Counted from the stretch's first letter, positions 1-7,185 are shown. The stretch is 8,868 bases of DNA from Cyclobacteriaceae bacterium (GCA_025455225.1 JALOMY010000099.1:1-8868); one strand, 5' to 3'. A program made the numbers and translations. The notes: a model not told the origin generated them from the letters alone.

Positions 1-741
1 AATATTGATGAAATCATCTCCGCAACCGATGCGGTGATGGTGGCCCGTGGCGACCTGGGTGTTGAAATTCTGTTGGAAGAGGTACCCATGGTTCAGAAGA
101 TGATCGTCAACAAATGCAACAAGGCAGCGAAGCCGGTAATCGTGGCGACCCAGATGATGGAAAGTATGATCGAAAACCCAAGGCCTACCCGGGCAGAAAC
201 CAATGACGTGGCGAATGCTGTGATGGATGGTGCAGATGCCGTGATGCTATCTGCTGAAACTGCAGCCGGAAAGTATCCTATTGAAGTGATCCGAAGCATG
301 GTGCGAACCATTGCTTCTGTTGAAAAACATGAGAAGATGTATTATCGCTTTCGTGAAGTAGATCCCAAATCACCGATTTATATAAACGACAGTCTCGTTT
401 TGGCTGCTTGTAAACTGGCAAAAGACGTTGGTGCCAAGGCTATAGTAGGAATGACTTCTTCCGGTTATACGGCTTTTAAATCTTCATCGCACCGGCCGAA
501 TACCAACATATTTGTCTTTACGGCAAACAAATCACTGATCAATACCATTAACCTGGTTTGGGGCGCACAAGCCTATCATTACGATAAGGTTTCCTCAACC
601 GATGAAACCATTGCTGATGTAGAAACCATTCTGAAAAAGGAGGGCCATTTACAGAGTGGTGATATCTTCATTACCCTGGCCAGCATGCCCATTCAGGAAC
701 GGTTACGAACGAATACTTTGAAAATTAATATTGTTAAATAA
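1..741 (+). CDS. pyk: Pyruvate kinase, C-terminal part (5' end outside window)
   Basis: Pyruvate kinase makes pyruvate and ATP from phosphoenolpyruvate and ADP in the last step of glycolysis, in the cytoplasm. The frame is open from base 1 and gives 246 residues; bacterial enzymes have about 470-480, so roughly the first half is missing. The fragment opens in the barrel domain with the active-site motif MVARGDLGVE (residues 12-21). VIVATQMMESM follows, then the signature stretch TRAETNDVANAVMDGADAVM and LSAETAAGKYP. From about residue 120 comes the alpha/beta C-terminal domain, with the nucleotide-like GMTSSGYTAF and the usual ending ASMPIQERLRTNTLK. The stop is TAA, followed five bases later by a strong terminator, so this is the last gene of its transcript. 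No frameshift or missing key residue is seen. Identification is very secure; the start and operon partners cannot be seen. Confidence 0.97.
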   Translation, partial: NIDEIISATDAVMVARGDLGVEILLEEVPMVQKMIVNKCNKAAKPVIVATQMMESMIENPRPTRAETNDVANAVMDGADAVMLSAETAAGKYPIEVIRSMVRTIASVEKHEKMYYRFREVDPKSPIYINDSLVLAACKLAKDVGAKAIVGMTSSGYTAFKSSSHRPNTNIFVFTANKSLINTINLVWGAQAYHYDKVSSTDETIADVETILKKEGHLQSGDIFITLASMPIQERLRTNTLKINIVK

Positions 742-745
742 TAAA

Positions 746-775
746 AAAACGGTCATCATTTCTGATGACCGTTTT
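746..775. terminator. Bidirectional rho-independent terminator between pyk and usp
   Basis: A 13-bp perfect stem (746-758 with 763-775) closes a TTTC loop; its core is GGTCATCA / TGATGACC. On the plus strand it runs into GTTTTCCTTTTCCTTTT, and on the minus strand into a run of seven T (complement of 743-749). It lies five bases after the pyk stop and 28 bases past the usp stop, so it can end both convergent transcripts. Confidence 0.9.
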
Positions 776-803
776 CCTTTTCCTTTTCTGATTCGATTAA
801 CCC

Positions 804-1628
804 CTATTTAAGCACCAGGCTTAGAACCGGAACCGGGCTGTGATAGGCCACGCTTTCGGTTACTCCTAATGTATATGAGGGTTGATGTTCACGAGTGCGC
901 GTAGCGAGGGCAACAATACCCTCCGGATTATCTTCAAGATAATTGGCAATGCCGGTGTGGACTTCAAAGTCTGTATACAGTGCCCTGCTTAATTTCGACT
1001 TCGGGAAGTTTTTAGTAAAGGAATCAATGGTAGAATTGATGGTACGGGTACTCTTGAAGTTAATCGGAGTACTGATGTGGAGTAACTCTACCGAAGCATC
1101 CAGGGATTTGGCCAGGTCAAGAATTTTCTCAAAGGGTTTAACACTGCGTTCGTCAAATGTGGAAGCGAAAATAAATTTATCGAGCGACTTAATTTTATGG
1201 TCTTTTTGAACGGAGAGTACCGGGCAATCAGCACCCCGGATAACTTTCTGTGCATTGGAGCCGACAAAAGGATGATCGGATTCCTGCATGCCGTGTGTAC
1301 CAATAATAATCAGGTCGGCTTTCCATGATTTGGCAGTAGCCAGTATATTTTGTGCTGGCGTACCTATGTCAATTTGGGTCTCAACTTCAACGCCTTCCAG
1401 GGCTTTAGAATTTACTTCCTTCTCCAAAGATTTTTTAGCCTTTGTTATGGCTTCCTGGATTTCAGGATATTCTGCCATTTTAGGCGGCAATTTTTCAAGA
1501 CCAAGCGGACTGTATAAAATATGAAGTAATAAAATTTCAGCTCCAGTAGCTTTGGCAACCGTAGCACCTATCTGAACGGCATTTTTTGCACAGGGTGAAA
1601 AGTCGGTAGGAATAAGAATGCGTTTCAT
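804..1628 (-). CDS. Universal stress protein with two tandem UspA domains
   Basis: Cytoplasmic UspA-superfamily protein, a family of nucleotide-binding stress-survival proteins whose exact partners are usually unknown. The start is taken at MKRILIPTDFS, the canonical beginning of a Usp domain, giving 274 residues; an ATG 12 codons upstream would add an untypical leader. Domain 1 (about 1-142) has the Usp ATP motif G-2x-G-9x-GS intact: G110, G113, G123-S124, followed by ADCPVLSV. Domain 2 (about 150-274) keeps the fold pattern (FIFASTFDE, then SPVPVLSLVL) but its loop is A242-2x-T245-9x-G255, so it probably does not bind ATP. One intact and one degenerate domain is common in tandem Usp proteins. 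It is divergent from the P-type ATPase, with a shared 163-bp regulatory region carrying an FNR-like site, and it converges on pyk across a bidirectional terminator. The family is certain; the physiological role is not. Confidence 0.93.
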   Translation of the reverse strand: MKRILIPTDFSPCAKNAVQIGATVAKATGAEILLLHILYSPLGLEKLPPKMAEYPEIQEAITKAKKSLEKEVNSKALEGVEVETQIDIGTPAQNILATAKSWKADLIIIGTHGMQESDHPFVGSNAQKVIRGADCPVLSVQKDHKIKSLDKFIFASTFDERSVKPFEKILDLAKSLDASVELLHISTPINFKSTRTINSTIDSFTKNFPKSKLSRALYTDFEVHTGIANYLEDNPEGIVALATRTREHQPSYTLGVTESVAYHSPVPVLSLVLK

Positions 1629-1712
1629 AACAATACCATTTTTAATGTTAGCTGGTATGTGCAAGATTGATAAAACAATACGAAATTGTTATGACACTCA
1701 TCATTCAGGCAA

Positions 1713-1726
1713 CTGATAAACATCAA
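1713..1726. promoter_or_regulatory. FNR/CRP-family-like operator, CTGAT-AAAC-ATCAA
   Basis: The sequence CTGATAAACATCAA matches the FNR consensus TTGAT-4N-ATCAA at nine of ten defined positions. Its centre is 1719.5. A start about six bases after the -7 box at 1748-1755 would be near 1761, putting the site at about -41.5, the class II activator position. No TTG -33 element is seen at the expected distance, which fits an activator-dependent promoter. The regulator is not in the window, so the assignment is an inference from motif and spacing. Confidence 0.45.
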
Positions 1727-1747
1727 GTAATCATCATACAGAAACGG

Positions 1748-1755
1748 TATTTTTG
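1748..1755 (+). promoter_or_regulatory. Bacteroidota -7 promoter element (TATTTTTG) for the P-type ATPase
   Basis: TATTTTTG is a perfect match to the Bacteroidota -7 consensus TAnnTTTG. It would give a start near 1761 and a leader of about 30 bases before the ATG at 1792. It also explains the TTG at 1753-1755, which is in frame with the ATPase but would then lie in the promoter and not be transcribed. Confidence 0.6.
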
Positions 1756-1791
1756 ATTGAATCGCTGAGCCCCGGAGCCCAAACACAAGTC

Positions 1792-4452
1792 ATGAATGAT
1801 TTCCACAAGCAACCAGTAGATTTTCTCCTTCAAAAACTGGGTTCATCCGATCAGGGCCTTACCCAAGCGGAAGCGGAAAACAGGATCAAACAAGCTGGGC
1901 TCAATAAACTGCCTCAGGCCAAACGAACAACATTATTTATGGTGGTTCTTCACCAGTTTATTAGCCCTCTGATTTACGTTTTGATTGCTGCCGGCTTGGT
2001 TTCTCTTTTCATTAAAGAATACGAGGACGCAGTTTTTATATTTCTGATCATCGTAATCAATGCCGTGTTGGGCACCATTCAGGAGTGGAAAGCTGAAACC
2101 AGCGCAGCATCGCTTCAGGAATTGGTTAAGACGCAGGCGAAAGTGGTTCGAGACGGCCAAACATCTTTACTTGATGCTGAATTCCTTGTGCCGGGTGATC
2201 TGGTTCTTGTCGAATCGGGTATGAAGGTACCAGCCGACATACGGTTAATTTCATGTACAAACCTCCATACGGAAGAGTCAATTCTGACGGGTGAATCCCT
2301 TCCAATTGCCAAACATGAAAAGGTGTTGACTGAATCCAGCCTTCCCATCGGTGACCGGATCAATATGCTTTTTGCCGGTACCACGATTATGAGCGGAAGG
2401 GGCCGTGGATTAGTCGTTGCCACGGGTTTACAAACCGAAATTGGTACTATCGCACAAACCGTAACGGATACACGCCAGGAGAAAACTCCACTGGTGAAGC
2501 GCATGGAACGATTTGCCCGTTGGGTAAGCCTGATCGTGGTTATCGCAAGTGCATCCATCTTTCTGATCGGGTATCTTCATGATATACCGGCCATTGAAAT
2601 GTTTTTTGTTGCAGTGGCCGTAGCGGTTTCCGCCATTCCGGAAGGCCTGCCCATCGCCATGACGGTTGCCCTTGCCATCGGTTCAAGCCGAATGGCTAAA
2701 CGAAACGTTATCATCCGAAAGCTCTCTGCCGTAGAAGGGTTGGGGAGTTGCAATTTTATTGGTACTGACAAGACGGGCACATTAACAGTCGACCAACAAA
2801 CCGTAAAGAAAATCCTTCTGGCCGATGGAACGGAATACGAAGTTACCGGAGCCGGGTATAACGGTGTAGGAGAAATCCTGCATCAAAGCCAGTCCGTGGT
2901 TAATCAGCAGATCCCTGATCTTCACCGCTTGATCGAAGCGGTTGTTATTTGCAATGAAGCTGACCTTCAGCTTAACCAGGGCAACTGGAGTTACCAGGGA
3001 GATGCTATTGATGTTGCGTTTCTTGCCCTTAGTTGGAAATACGGTTTAACTATACAAGAAATCAGGAACAGCCTGCACATTATTAAAGAAATACCTTTCG
3101 AGTCGGAGCGAAAATATGCAGCTGTTATTTATCGTGAACCGGATGCAAAACGTATTGCGGCAGTAAAGGGTGCGCTCGAATCGGTTCTTGAATTTTGTTC
3201 GAATACTGATGCAAATAAGGTCACATCTAAAGCCAACGAACTTGCATCTCAGGGTTACCGTGTTTTGGCAGTTGCCTCCGGTAATGTTGATGAACACCTC
3301 GAACTTAAGGGATTGAATCTTCTTGGGCTGGCAGCCTTGATCGATCCGTTAAAACCCGAAGCAAAAGAGGCAGTAACGTTTTGTCATGAAGGCGGTATCA
3401 GGGTAGCGATGATCACGGGCGATCATCCGGCCACAGCATTATCCATTGCCCGCGAATTGGGTATTGCTTCTTCCGAACATGATGTCATAACAGGCCAGGA
3501 GCTTGGATTGCGAAAAGGCAAACATGACGAAGCGTTTGGCAAGCGCCTGGAAGGTAAAACGGTTTTTGCCCGCGTTAGTCCGGTACAGAAGCAGCACATT
3601 GTTGCCCATGTACGTGATCAACGAAATTTTGTAGCCGTAACCGGTGATGGTGTTAATGATGCACCCGCATTAAAAACAGCTGATATCGGAGTAGCCATGG
3701 GGTATGGAAGTGATGTGGCGAAGGAAGCTTCCGACATTATTGTTACCGATAATAATTTTGCCTCGATAGCGGCCGGTATTGAAGAGGGAAGGTATACGTA
3801 TGGTAATCTTCGTAAGATTATCTACATGTTGATTTCAACCGGGGCGGCCGAAATTGTTATGGTATTCCTGGCTTTGTTGACCAATTTGCCGCTTCCTTTC
3901 ATGGCCGTTCAGCTACTGTGGCTCAACCTGGTTACCAATGGTACGCAGGACATCAGCCTGGCTTTTGAAAAAGGAGAACGACATGTACTAAGCGAACCGC
4001 CCCGTAAACCAAAGCAAGGCTTTTTTGATCGCCTTATGATTTCTCAATCGTTGGTAGCCGGTGGTGTTATGACGTTGCTCACCTTTGGTTTGTGGTATCA
4101 TTTGTTAAACAACCTGCATTTCGAAGAAGCTGAAGCTCGCAATTTGATTTTATTACTGATGGTTCTACTGCAGAATTTCCATGTGTTGAATTGCCGGTCT
4201 GAACGTTCATCAATTTTTTCCATCCCATTCTTTGGGAACCCGCTTGCCATACTTTCCATACTAGTTGCCCAGGGAATTCACATTGCTTCCATGCATATTC
4301 CGTTTATGCAAAAACTGCTGGGCATTCAACCGGTGCGAATGGAAGACTGGTTCAAGTTATTGCTCACGGCATCGTTAATTCTTGTGGTTATGGAATTGTT
4401 TAAATGGATTTACGCCCGAAGAAGGAAACGCTTATCCGTTACATCAGCTTAG
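1792..4452 (+). CDS. P2-type cation-transporting ATPase (Ca2+-ATPase-like, substrate uncertain)
   Basis: Inner-membrane pump that uses ATP, through an aspartyl-phosphate intermediate, to move cations. With the ATG at 1792 it has 886 residues, normal for bacterial P2 pumps, and starts in the cation-ATPase N-terminal domain; an in-frame TTG at 1753 adds 13 residues but lies in the promoter. M1-M2 are at about 55-97. The actuator has TGES (166-169), M4 has PEGLP (283-287), and the phosphorylation site is DKTGTLT (D326). The nucleotide domain has KGALE (459-463), the hinge has TGD (542-544) and TGDGVNDAP (617-625), and four more helices follow M5-M6. By hand alignment to SERCA, M4 Glu, M5 Glu (E687) and M6 Asn (N712) are kept. 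However, the equivalents of N768, D800 and E908 are G684, N716 and Q794, so two-site Ca2+ transport is unlikely. The 3' end overlaps the convergent NFACT gene by 14 bp. Family certain, ion unknown. Confidence 0.93.
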   Translation: MNDFHKQPVDFLLQKLGSSDQGLTQAEAENRIKQAGLNKLPQAKRTTLFMVVLHQFISPLIYVLIAAGLVSLFIKEYEDAVFIFLIIVINAVLGTIQEWKAETSAASLQELVKTQAKVVRDGQTSLLDAEFLVPGDLVLVESGMKVPADIRLISCTNLHTEESILTGESLPIAKHEKVLTESSLPIGDRINMLFAGTTIMSGRGRGLVVATGLQTEIGTIAQTVTDTRQEKTPLVKRMERFARWVSLIVVIASASIFLIGYLHDIPAIEMFFVAVAVAVSAIPEGLPIAMTVALAIGSSRMAKRNVIIRKLSAVEGLGSCNFIGTDKTGTLTVDQQTVKKILLADGTEYEVTGAGYNGVGEILHQSQSVVNQQIPDLHRLIEAVVICNEADLQLNQGNWSYQGDAIDVAFLALSWKYGLTIQEIRNSLHIIKEIPFESERKYAAVIYREPDAKRIAAVKGALESVLEFCSNTDANKVTSKANELASQGYRVLAVASGNVDEHLELKGLNLLGLAALIDPLKPEAKEAVTFCHEGGIRVAMITGDHPATALSIARELGIASSEHDVITGQELGLRKGKHDEAFGKRLEGKTVFARVSPVQKQHIVAHVRDQRNFVAVTGDGVNDAPALKTADIGVAMGYGSDVAKEASDIIVTDNNFASIAAGIEEGRYTYGNLRKIIYMLISTGAAEIVMVFLALLTNLPLPFMAVQLLWLNLVTNGTQDISLAFEKGERHVLSEPPRKPKQGFFDRLMISQSLVAGGVMTLLTFGLWYHLLNNLHFEEAEARNLILLLMVLLQNFHVLNCRSERSSIFSIPFFGNPLAILSILVAQGIHIASMHIPFMQKLLGIQPVRMEDWFKLLLTASLILVVMELFKWIYARRRKRLSVTSA

Positions 4453-5992
4453 GTTCCACCAGGATTACTTCTTCCTTTTCAACGATGACGGAACCGGGTT
4501 CATCACCTTTTCGCTTACGGACAAATTTTTTAGGAGTAACTACAACTGGACACAAACTTTCTGTTTTGCGTTTTGAATTATAAGCTGCCAGTTGAGCCGC
4601 CCGTTCAATCACTTCTTTCGGAAATTTCTTCCCGGATTGATATTTAATCACGACATGCGAACCCGGAACATCCTTGGCATGCAGCCAAAGATCTTCTTTG
4701 AAGGCGTATTTCAAAGTAAGTTCATCGTTGCTTTTTGCGTTTTTGCCTACCCAGATCCGAAAGCCCATACATTCAAATTCATGGTAGGGTAAAATCGTTT
4801 CACCAGATTGGGAAGGTTTGGTTAATCCAAACGAAGCAATTAACTGTCGAAGGGTCTTCAGATCCGTTTCGGATTGAAGTTGATGGATCTGATCATTTAC
4901 TTTTTCAAGTTCTGCTTTTTTCTTTTCCAGTGATTCGCTGAGTTTTTCTGTTTCAATATGAAGGTTGCGGGCTTTCCGGTAATACACTTCTGCGTTTTTC
5001 TGAGGTGTTAAATCCGGTTTTAGTTTAATTTCAATGAGCTTGTTTTCCTGGTAAAAGTCAGGAAGGGATATGCTTTTCATACCCATTTTGATCTGGTGCA
5101 GGTTAGCCATTATAAGATCGGCCCAGCGTTTATAATGATCGTCCTGTTCCAGCTCAACTTTTTTTAATTCACCTTTTTTCAAATAGGCTTGCCCATTCTT
5201 AAGCAAAACAGTAAGCCGGGCCAGCGCATCTTGTTTTATTTTGGCAAAGCTGGTGCGCGAGGTATACCGCATGAAAAATTCATGGAGTGCAGCCACCGGT
5301 GTCTGTAACGTAAGTTCGATTTCACCCACCGGTACGAGTGACAATACAACCTGCTGATTGAAGAACGTGATGTAATAAGTTGGATCATTCAGTTCATTAC
5401 GCACGTTCTGAATCATTACCCATTGTTCGCTCGGATTACATGATTCAAAGCCAAGCGAGTCAAGGTAACTCCAGACAACTTTTCCAAAAGTGAAATAAAG
5501 TTGCTGCAGGTTATTGGAGTTGGATTTAAAAGCTTCTTCGCTCCAGTCAATGGTCCGGGCAAGTTCGTTCGGGTTTAATCGCCAGTCATTTTCCAGATGG
5601 TTCCGGAACAGGGCCATCGGTTGATCATGCTCAAACAAGATAAGGTTTGACCGACTGCTATGCATTTTAAATAGCAACTGATAATGATTCGTAAATCGAA
5701 TCGAGAAACTTCGTTCATTGTCAAACGGTCGGATGTCTTCCACATAGTGTCCAATCAATTCCGGAAACAAATCAACGCTGTTTACGCGGGCACGGTTAAA
5801 GTCGGTTGGAAATGAAAGACATGCAAAATCAGACTGCATGCTCGCTTTGATGAAAAACGGTTTGCCAGATGTTTCAAACCGAATGATCAGTTCTTCCCGG
5901 TTCTGACTGAAACATTCAGAAACAACACACCCTTTCAGTATTCCATGAAGTTCTGCGGCAAGTTTTCGAAGGAAATAGTAATTGTTATGCAT
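4439..5992 (-). CDS. NFACT-family protein, RqcH/Rqc2-like ribosome quality control factor
   Basis: NFACT proteins bind stalled 60S/50S subunits carrying peptidyl-tRNA; the bacterial member RqcH recruits tRNA-Ala and adds C-terminal alanine tails that mark the chain for degradation. This 517-residue protein has the family order: an NFACT-N domain, a middle region with a charged coiled coil (about 334-383, rich in E, K and L heptads), and the C-terminal NFACT-R (DUF814) domain. NFACT-R is marked by DLWLHAKDVPGSHVVI from residue 434 and ends in a basic patch (KKFVRKRKGDEPG). It is somewhat shorter than Firmicutes RqcH (about 570). The N terminus reads MHNNYYFLRKL where classical members have an Asp-Gly pair, and the tRNA-contacting Asp-Arg appears as Glu93-Arg94. 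It is the last gene of a minus-strand cluster, 46 bp after the PhnP-like hydrolase. Family assignment is strong; whether it makes alanine tails is open. Confidence 0.88.
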   Translation of the reverse strand: MHNNYYFLRKLAAELHGILKGCVVSECFSQNREELIIRFETSGKPFFIKASMQSDFACLSFPTDFNRARVNSVDLFPELIGHYVEDIRPFDNERSFSIRFTNHYQLLFKMHSSRSNLILFEHDQPMALFRNHLENDWRLNPNELARTIDWSEEAFKSNSNNLQQLYFTFGKVVWSYLDSLGFESCNPSEQWVMIQNVRNELNDPTYYITFFNQQVVLSLVPVGEIELTLQTPVAALHEFFMRYTSRTSFAKIKQDALARLTVLLKNGQAYLKKGELKKVELEQDDHYKRWADLIMANLHQIKMGMKSISLPDFYQENKLIEIKLKPDLTPQKNAEVYYRKARNLHIETEKLSESLEKKKAELEKVNDQIHQLQSETDLKTLRQLIASFGLTKPSQSGETILPYHEFECMGFRIWVGKNAKSNDELTLKYAFKEDLWLHAKDVPGSHVVIKYQSGKKFPKEVIERAAQLAAYNSKRKTESLCPVVVTPKKFVRKRKGDEPGSVIVEKEEVILVEPKLM

Positions 5993-6038
5993 GGCCCGGT
6001 GTGCAGTACTTCAAAACTAAGGTTATCCCTCTCCGGAA

Positions 6039-6803
6039 TCAATCTACCGCTATTTTCAATCCATCGTAAGCCAGTCGAATGTTCGGTGGCAATTCCTGTT
6101 CAACTTCGGTGTGAAGACCGAGTTTATGACTGATGTGCGTGAAATAAGCTTTTCGGGGCTGAACCTTTTCAATCACAGCCAGTGCTTCTTCGAGGTTGAA
6201 GTGCGAAATATGTCGTTCCCGTTGCAAAGCATTTAATACCAGGGTGTCGGTTCCTTTTAACAGGTCTAAAGTTTGATCTGGAATAAGGTTGGTGTCGGTC
6301 AGGTAACTGAACTTGCCTATACGGAATCCGTGAACCGGCATCTTGAAGTGATAAACCGGCAGTGGTGTTATAGAAATGCCCTGGATAGAGAAGGGTACAC
6401 GATCGATAATGTTGATAATAACGCGAGGTAAACCCGGATAATCCTTCGGTCCGAAAATATATCCGAAATCCCGCTTGATCTGATCAATGGTTTCTTGTGT
6501 TCCGTAAACCGGCATGCTGATGCCCTGTTTGAAATTGTACGAACGGATATCATCCAATCCTGCGGTATGATCGCGGTGTGCATGGGTGAATAATAGTGCG
6601 TCCAGGTGAACAATATTTTCACGGAGCATCTGCTGACGGAAATCCGGACCGGTATCAATTACCAGGCTTACTCCGTTCACTTCCAGGTGGACCGAAGTAC
6701 GCAATCGTTTATCCCGGAAATCGAGTGATGAGCATACTTCGCATGTGCAGCCGATAATCGGTACACCTTGTGAAGTTCCGGTTCCCAGGAAAGTTACTTT
6801 CAA
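6039..6803 (-). CDS. MBL-fold metallo-hydrolase, PhnP-like (phosphodiesterase family)
   Basis: Metallo-beta-lactamase-fold hydrolase of 254 residues, close in layout to PhnP, the phosphoribosyl cyclic phosphodiesterase, and more distantly to RNase Z. The start is TTG: the family typically begins M-K-x-T-F-L-G-T-G-T-S-Q-G, matched exactly from this codon, and no in-frame ATG lies upstream. GCTCEVC gives C19, C21 and C24, the PhnP-type structural zinc cysteines. The metal motif THAHRDH gives H74, H76, D78 and H79, with H152, D170 (YLTD), H198/H201 and H223 (FTHISH) as later ligand candidates. The active site looks complete. The TTG overlaps the TGA of the 90-aa gene upstream by four bases (TTGA), implying translational coupling. 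There are no phn genes here, so the substrate is probably not a phosphonate intermediate; another phosphodiester or nucleotide is possible. Fold certain, substrate unknown. Confidence 0.9.
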   Translation of the reverse strand: MKVTFLGTGTSQGVPIIGCTCEVCSSLDFRDKRLRTSVHLEVNGVSLVIDTGPDFRQQMLRENIVHLDALLFTHAHRDHTAGLDDIRSYNFKQGISMPVYGTQETIDQIKRDFGYIFGPKDYPGLPRVIINIIDRVPFSIQGISITPLPVYHFKMPVHGFRIGKFSYLTDTNLIPDQTLDLLKGTDTLVLNALQRERHISHFNLEEALAVIEKVQPRKAYFTHISHKLGLHTEVEQELPPNIRLAYDGLKIAVD

Positions 6804-7072
6804 GCCTTGACTTCTGTTTGGGTGAGCTCTTCAAACAGCTTCTGACTTTTCTCAGAAAACCGGGTGGTATCCAGGGTTACCGATTTGAGGATATCAAGCA
6901 AGGTGTTGATTTTGCCTTCCGTGGTATAAAACTTATTCACGATGATGATTTTCTGATCGCGCAACAGGCAATATCCCGATTTAAAATTTCCCTTTTCATA
7001 CCGTAACGTGTAATCCGACTCGGCAATCAGGTCCTCCAGTTTGGTCAGAAAGGGAACAGTGTACTTGATCAT
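6800..7072 (-). CDS. Small conserved-looking protein of unknown function (90 aa)
   Basis: Not assigned to any named family. The ATG at 7072 opens a 90-residue, soluble-looking protein with no signal peptide or membrane helix. The middle (about 24-60) alternates charged and hydrophobic residues: YEKGNFKSGYCLLRDQKIII reads as two beta strands around a turn. It is followed by NKFYTTEGKINTLLDILKS, likely a loop and a helix, and then a charged helical tail. A single Cys (in SGYCLL) and no paired metal ligands make a zinc site unlikely. It is the first gene of the minus-strand cluster, and its TGA overlaps the TTG start of the MBL hydrolase, so the two are probably made together. The tight overlap and the position right after a promoter-like box argue that it is real. 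From memory, similar proteins occur widely in Bacteroidota as hypotheticals, which I cannot confirm here. Confidence 0.8.
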   Translation of the reverse strand: MIKYTVPFLTKLEDLIAESDYTLRYEKGNFKSGYCLLRDQKIIIVNKFYTTEGKINTLLDILKSVTLDTTRFSEKSQKLFEELTQTEVKA

Positions 7073-7092
7073 AGTGGTTATTTCTTGCGAGG

Positions 7093-7100
7093 CGAAGATA
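7093..7100 (-). promoter_or_regulatory. Candidate -7 box (TATCTTCG) for the minus-strand three-gene cluster
   Basis: Read on the minus strand, TATCTTCG matches TAnnTTTG at all but one defined position. It would start transcription near 7087 and leave a leader of about 15 bases before the ATG at 7072. No clear TTG -33 element is seen, so this is only a candidate. Confidence 0.4.
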
Positions 7101-7173
7101 AAGTATAATTACGAATGTAGAAGAATGATCGCTGAATAAACAGGCATATTCGCATTTCATAGATTGTGGTTTG

Positions 7174-7181
7174 TACTTTTA
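7174..7181 (+). promoter_or_regulatory. Candidate -7 box (TACTTTTA) for miaA
   Basis: TACTTTTA differs from TAnnTTTG only at the last base. A start five to seven bases downstream would fall at or next to the GTG at 7186, giving a leaderless or nearly leaderless miaA message. The -33 element is not convincing. Confidence 0.35.
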
Positions 7182-7185
7182 CCCG

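Larger units (their letters stand above)
1629..1791. promoter_or_regulatory. Divergent usp / P-type ATPase promoter region
   Basis: This non-coding stretch carries both upstream regions. Visible elements are an FNR-like palindrome (1713-1726), a perfect Bacteroidota-type -7 box for the ATPase (1748-1755), an inverted repeat AACAATACGAAATTGTT (1674-1690), and a direct repeat AACAATAC at 1629-1636 and 1674-1681. On the minus strand the best -7-like match for usp is weak: CAATCTTG (complement of 1662-1669), six of eight positions. If real, it would start transcription near 1656 and place the FNR-like site about 63 bases upstream. Confidence 0.6.

Noticed and set aside
1753..1791. TTG at 1753 as the start of the P-type ATPase (899 aa)
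   Set aside because: It lies within the perfect TAnnTTTG promoter box, adds 13 residues with no family resemblance, and a good ATG follows at 1792.
2115..2558. 147-codon open frame on the minus strand inside the ATPase gene
   Set aside because: It is antisense to a conserved part of the actuator domain, its translation is Arg/Ser/Thr-rich and low in family-like features, and the plus-strand gene explains the sequence.
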